A stretch of 64,000 nt of DNA from assembly GCA_963281155.1 (NCBI GenBank), contig CAUJLY010000003.1:6944001-7008000 (forward strand). Reading direction: 5' to 3'. The translations under genes and the position numbers were made by a program. The notes below the pieces were generated by a model. That model saw nothing but the letters and a program-made list of their open reading frames with translations, did not search any database and was not told where the DNA came from. Numbering within the stretch: the first letter of the stretch is position 1; every line of letters begins with the position of its first letter. This document shows positions 59,687-64,000 of this stretch, one piece after another. Source of the DNA: Rhabditophanes sp. KR3021 (Eukaryota; Nematoda; Chromadorea; Rhabditida; Alloionematidae).

Positions 59687-60210
59687 AACTACCCTGAAAA
59701 GTTGATTTAAATAACTAAAAATTACTCAATATCTCTCCACAATCGCTACCAACAGCATATCAATAAAACTAATATATTTTTATATTCAACTTTATACAAC
59801 TTACACGAACCTTCAAACTGACAACAATACTTTTCAAATGTTATCCTCTCGCCACTGAGTGATTGATTTTTAGAGGTATTATATATATCTCCTCTACACA
59901 TAACACTAATAAATATATTTTTGATATTCAAAGCTAACTCATTAGAATATTATATGCTTAACACAAAACAAAATGTGTAAACTTAGACCAAAATAAAGAA
60001 GAGCAGAGTAAAAAAGATAGGTATAACAACTTTTATGTTGATCGTCTTTATGTGCAAAAAATATATACTCGACTAAACAAGAAGATTCAAAAAAAATTTA
60101 TTTCATATTAAAAAGGCAAATGTGCATAATTATATTAGTTAGAAAGATATAAATTAATTAAATGAAGCAAAACATGCTTACCCGCGGTCACAGTTTAAAA
60201 GAATGGATCT
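59687..60210. other. Intergenic, 0.5 kb
   Basis: Between two minus-strand genes: promoter of the thioredoxin-fold gene and the 3' end of the SR-protein gene. No gene seen. Confidence 0.5.
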
Positions 60211-61714
60211 TTACCTGTCATACTCTGAGGAGGAAGTCGACCAAGAATGGTAGCGGTTTCTTTTTGATCTGACTGGAGAAGGTGGTTTGTGGTCTCGTTT
60301 TCTTGAATTAAAATCGCAATGTTTACCGTGGGATCTACGTTCATAATCACGTCTTGAATCAGATCTTCCATAATTGCGCCGACCACTTTCACGGCTCCTA
60401 GATCTATAGTATTCGCGTGATCTTGACCTTCTAGATCTTCTAGAATCCCGGTCTCTTGGGCTGCTAATTCTGTCACCCTTCTGGTACTGTCGCCTCACCC
60501 AATTCTGCTCCATCGACCTACTCCTCTCCCCGTCTCCTTCGCCCACAACTCCCATCACTTCCATTTTCTAAAAATAAAACCATTCATATCTCACACTCAA
60601 AAAACCCATCCCAAAACAAACAACCAACCAAATTCCTTACCTTTTGTTGACTTTATAGACTTGTCTCTACTAGTTGCAGATTTACCTAAAAAGCGTGTGA
60701 ATATTAATGAATAAATTTGTTAAATAAACTTACTTAGGCCAAAAATAACTCTCGAAAAGGCACTTTTGCATTGTTTGATGATTAGACTTTTGAGGAGGGT
60801 GTGGATTAAGGTGTCAGTTAGTTTGCGGGAGGTTAGAGTCTGCAAAAGTTTAGAAGGAGATTAGTTTGTTTTGGGTGGGACTTACGATTTGTTCGAGCTT
60901 TTGGCCTTCGAATTCGATGTCGTAGTCTGGTTCCAGGATCTCGGAGGTCTCAGGTATGGAGTGTCTGCTTCCCTGGATCGAATGAACTGCTCCGCGGAGA
61001 AAGGCTGGTACTTTGAGTTGCTTAACAACAGGCAGTGCTTCTTGTGGTAGTACAAAGACAGGTTCAATTTTCGGAACTTGTTCAACAACTGTTTTAGCTC
61101 CCCCAACTTCCTCCACATCAGATGAATTTGACAAGCGACTAGACCCTCTCGACAAAATCTCCATCTCATCATTTTCAGTCAGTTCGATTAGTGGTGGAGG
61201 TTCGGGTTTGTGTATGGGAGATATGACCTCTACCGCCGAATTGACTCCTTGCGTCAGCCCCACACTTTGATACCCAAACCCATTAATTTGGTGGTGGGCA
61301 TTAAAAGCTTGAACATGCCTCAACTGCATCGGATGCATTCCATGGTTGAAGATAGGCATTTGCAAGTCACCTAACATCATTCCTGGCTGAACAAGATTCA
61401 TCCTGATGACCTGAGGGAAGAATTGGTATTGATTAGGAACCAGTGGCGGCTGTAGCATCGGGTAGGGTGAGTAGTGGTTACCCTGGGGGTAGTGGTGTAG
61501 CAACACGGAAGTTGAAGACACCTCCTGGCTGTTTCCAGTAGAAATGATGGGACTTTGTTCGGTATTATTATTGAGAGTAGTGGCTTGTTCTGCATCATCT
61601 GGAGTAGTCAGCTTTTTATTAGCATAATTACGTGCCAATTCTGACCAGTTAACTAGAATAAATATTATCATTAATTGATTTTACACTCAACAACTTACCA
61701 TCCTCGTTAACCAT
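60211..61714 (-). CDS. PNISR-like serine/arginine-rich protein
   Basis: Five exons on minus: 61714-61699, 61652-60886, 60839-60734, 60685-60641, 60557-60211; 426 residues. The N-terminus MVNEDVNWSELARNYANKK resembles the IDWAALAQAWIAQRE helix at the start of human PNISR, a nuclear-speckle SR protein. Then a Gln/His/Pro/Met-rich low-complexity stretch (PYPMLQPPLVPNQYQFFPQV), an acidic segment, LKVPAFLRGA (compare human LPAWIREGL), a helical exon (TLTSRKLTDTLIHTLLKSLI), and an RS-like tail (SRRSRRSRSREYYRSRSRES). The last acceptor used here (GGAAG at 60558) is not the obvious TTTTTAG, which would give a stop; the next exon then reads in frame. Paralogy and exact identity are uncertain. Confidence 0.6.
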
Positions 61715-63144
61715 TATGTAGTTGTTAAAAGTCTGTTGAATTTGACTTGGTTTAAATAGTATTCCCAAACAGCATCAAGTATCTCGAAAACAAACAATTG
61801 GCAGTCTTCAAAGGCTCCAAAAACTGAGCGTATATCCGATAATAAATTATAAAGTCAAAGCTACACTTTCCAAATTTTTCTAAAGTACCCAAATAGATTC
61901 CCGTTGAGAGTGAGGAACAGACTACCGCCATCCTTATCCTTTCAAAGGCCTTTGTGTTGTAATTGATAAGTCCAATTGATGATCCATCTTTTTTGGAGAT
62001 AATATTTACTTGATGATAAAGGGCAAACGATGTTTCAATTGACCTGATAAAAGCATGTGGCTTTATGAAAAAAGATATTAAAGAAGGTAAGTAAACATAA
62101 TGTCTGTGCATAAAATTGTAGTGTCAAATTGTATTTTATGCCTTGCTCCTCCAAAAGAAAGACCTTCCGGTATTTTAAAAAAGTGACACTAACTTGAATA
62201 AATAACAAGCAGTTTATTAAATATCTTTTTATCAACTAATAAATATAAGTAATAATAAAAGTATAAAATATTATCTCACACCTCCACCACAGTTCCTGCC
62301 TTCAAGCAGATCAAATCAAACAATCGGAAAGGTAAAAAGCTTCGTTACCTTCAACATTTTAATTTCTCCTTCTTTCTACTGCTTCTATTTGCCTTTTTGT
62401 GTTGTGTATATATTTATATATATTCAATTTATCATCATTATTTATAATATATTAGTAAAAGGGATTTAGGCAGAGCTAATAATCACATACACACACGTCT
62501 TTTTTCATACAACTCTCCTCCCGTTCATTTATTTTGTATTTACGAGCAGTAGTAACCTATTCTCATTATTACTTTTGTATTTGATTTTTGAAAGATAAAT
62601 TTAGGTAGGGAATTAAAAAATTTGACTCTAATTTTGTGCGTAGACTTAGTCTAGGACCAAACACACGATCACAGGCTTACATCGCAACTAATAGTTTAAG
62701 ACGAAGATGGTCAAAGTAAGGTAGACAATGGGGGGTGAAACGGTAAACTAATATCACAATCACCTTTTCTTTAATATTTTCAAATCAAAAGTGTTATTGT
62801 TTCCACAACACATCTACAATATTTATTCAAACACACAATTAATACTATTATATTACTAGTAGATTTTGGGAGTTCATACACTTATCATTACAATTTTATG
62901 ATATGCTCTTTTATTTGAATCTTTATTACCTTACTGTCATCTAAAACCTCTCTAACAACTTCCCTTTTCAGCTTTCGAACAAAACGAACAATTTATAACC
63001 TTAGCTGTTTCAAAAAACGACACAATAAACGAGAAAGGTTCAATCTTTCCTAGATTGACACGACTATACATTTAAAACTACTTTCTTTCAAAATAAACAT
63101 CTTTCCCCACAACCTTCCTTTTCACTTTCCTAAAATAGCAAAAG
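61715..63144. other. Divergent intergenic region
   Basis: Between the SR-protein start (-) and the aminopeptidase start (+). It contains a 119-codon minus-strand frame (61752-62111; VVCSSLSTGIYLGTLEKFG) without signal peptide, splice sites or recognised domain. It could be an intronless small gene but I leave it uncalled. The right half is pyrimidine-rich and probably holds the aminopeptidase promoter. Confidence 0.45.
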
Positions 63145-64000
63145 ATGGAAGAAGAAGACAAGACGACTTCGCAACTTCTGTTTGATGTTGGTGATATGAA
63201 TGATGGTAAGAAGAGAACTTCACGCCAGCTTGGTATGTTTTAACTTTCAAAATTAGGATACTATTTTTTGTGCTTTGCAATAGACTTAATTTCATTTCCA
63301 TATCGTAAAGACAATTGTCTGCTTTTGACAGTCTTTTGTTATATGATTTATAATTTCATTTGTCTAAGACACATCCAAGTCTCCCTGATATGATGACAAC
63401 ATTAATCCTTTAGATTCCTGGAACGTCGAACCAATCAAAAAGACGACCCAAGTACACCACCGCCTAATCACCAAAAGTAGCCCCTCTTCCAAACTTGTCT
63501 CATTAAGCAAATGCTGTGGTTGCCTCAGTTTCGGAGTGGTCATGTTTGCTGTGGGTGTTATTGTGAGCGTAGTGTTGCTTAACTGTTGGAGTCCTGGCTT
63601 AACTTCCAATCTACTAGGTGTAAGTCATTTGTTTGTTTAATTAATTACAAAAGGTATTTTAAAGTCATCTACACCACCTATCTTGTCATTAAACAGAAAT
63701 AAAAGTGAGGACAATATTGGGAAGGAAGGACTGGTTGATGTTCATTCTTTTGGGATGGTACAAGCTACTACGAATGTTGAAGAAAAAGAAGTGGAACAAC
63801 AAATGACGACCGATAGCAAACCTTGTCCTAATGAATTTAGACTTGGAACCAAAATTGAACCTATTAGTTATGATGTTTCTATATATCCTAACCTTGATAC
63901 GTTGAAAGTAGAAGGAAACGTGACCATTCATATAAATGTCTTGGAAAGCACAGACTTAATCTTGATCCACGGTGCCCTTTTGAAGATGGTTCGGTTTAAG
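63145..64000 (+). CDS. M1 aminopeptidase, type II membrane (3' partial)
   Basis: Zinc-dependent cell-surface aminopeptidase family; the window holds only the anchor and the start of the ectodomain. Exon 1 63145-63232 (MEEEDKTTSQLLFDVGDM), exon 2 63414-63619, exon 3 from about 63697/63710 to the window end. The cytoplasmic part is charged, followed by CCGC and a signal-anchor helix (FGVVMFAVGVIVSVVLLNC, about residues 69-87). Exon 3 has the family start of the N-terminal beta domain: FRLGTKIEPISYDVSIYPNL, VEGNVTIHINVLE, LILIH. The HExxH catalytic region is outside. The exon 2-3 junction is imperfect: the strong acceptor AAACAG (63694-63696) is in the wrong phase with donor GGT|GTAAGT, while the weak GTGAG|GAC at 63709 restores it. 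Confidence 0.88.

Noticed and set aside
61752..62111. 119-codon minus-strand frame upstream of the SR-protein gene
   Set aside because: No signal, splice sites, homologous motif or promoter; left uncalled though a small intronless gene is possible.
1..64000. Operon, CRISPR, phage or bacterial features
   Set aside because: The sequence is a metazoan nuclear locus with spliceosomal introns; none of these were seen.

Overview
This is a piece of an animal nuclear genome. It is AT-rich, has split genes with very short introns (mostly 38-51 bp), AATAAA-type poly(A) signals and no sign of bacterial operons. An arginine kinase, which is the phosphagen kinase of invertebrates, points to a protostome. 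The forkhead domain of the FOXO gene contains TTTRRNAWG and QVYEWM, which look more like nematode DAF-16b than like vertebrate or insect FOXO. My best guess is an ecdysozoan of the nematode/nematomorph kind. This is inference and no species is claimed.

Layout. 1-2906: the 3' part of TAF1 (+). 3081-6900: a small secreted orphan (+), a RING-CH ligase (+), a one-helix membrane orphan (-) and the start of an arginine kinase (+) that runs into a 500-N assembly gap (7206-7705). 7706-27899: a gene-poor 20 kb region holding the 5' end of a FOXO gene (-), with two alternative N-terminal modules 11 kb apart. Its 3' exons were not found. 27900-31407: methylthioribose-1-phosphate isomerase (-) and the U3 snoRNP protein IMP3 (-). 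32113-33090: a secreted orphan (-). 33616-39438: an ADAMTS-like/punctin-type matrix protein (-) with three separate signal-peptide first exons. 40780-42125: legumain (+) behind a TATA/GATA promoter. 42225-44571: a frameshifted acyl-CoA thioesterase (-) and BCKDHB (-). 44914-46394: a broken UNC-93-type transporter (+). 46617-51605: a coiled-coil orphan (-), the splicing factor RBM22 (+) and macoilin with an unusual cysteine-rich insert (-). 51606-55803: mostly empty. 55804-56145: a small orphan (+). 56341-59686: a thioredoxin-fold membrane protein (-) with decayed plus-strand coding remnants in two introns. 60211-61714: a PNISR-like SR protein (-). 63145-64000: the 5' end of an M1 aminopeptidase (+).

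There is no operon or pathway cluster; neighbours are functionally unrelated housekeeping, secretory and developmental genes. The recurring theme is alternative 5' ends. Both the FOXO gene and the punctin-like gene carry several first exons whose donors share one phase (phase 2), so each can feed the same common body. In the punctin-like gene three candidate first exons each encode their own signal peptide, giving predicted secreted proteins of 1088, 870 and 704 residues. That is the most interesting signal in the window.

Limits: all exon models were built by hand from reading frames, GT/AG sites and phase, without alignments. Several junctions remain unresolved and are marked.
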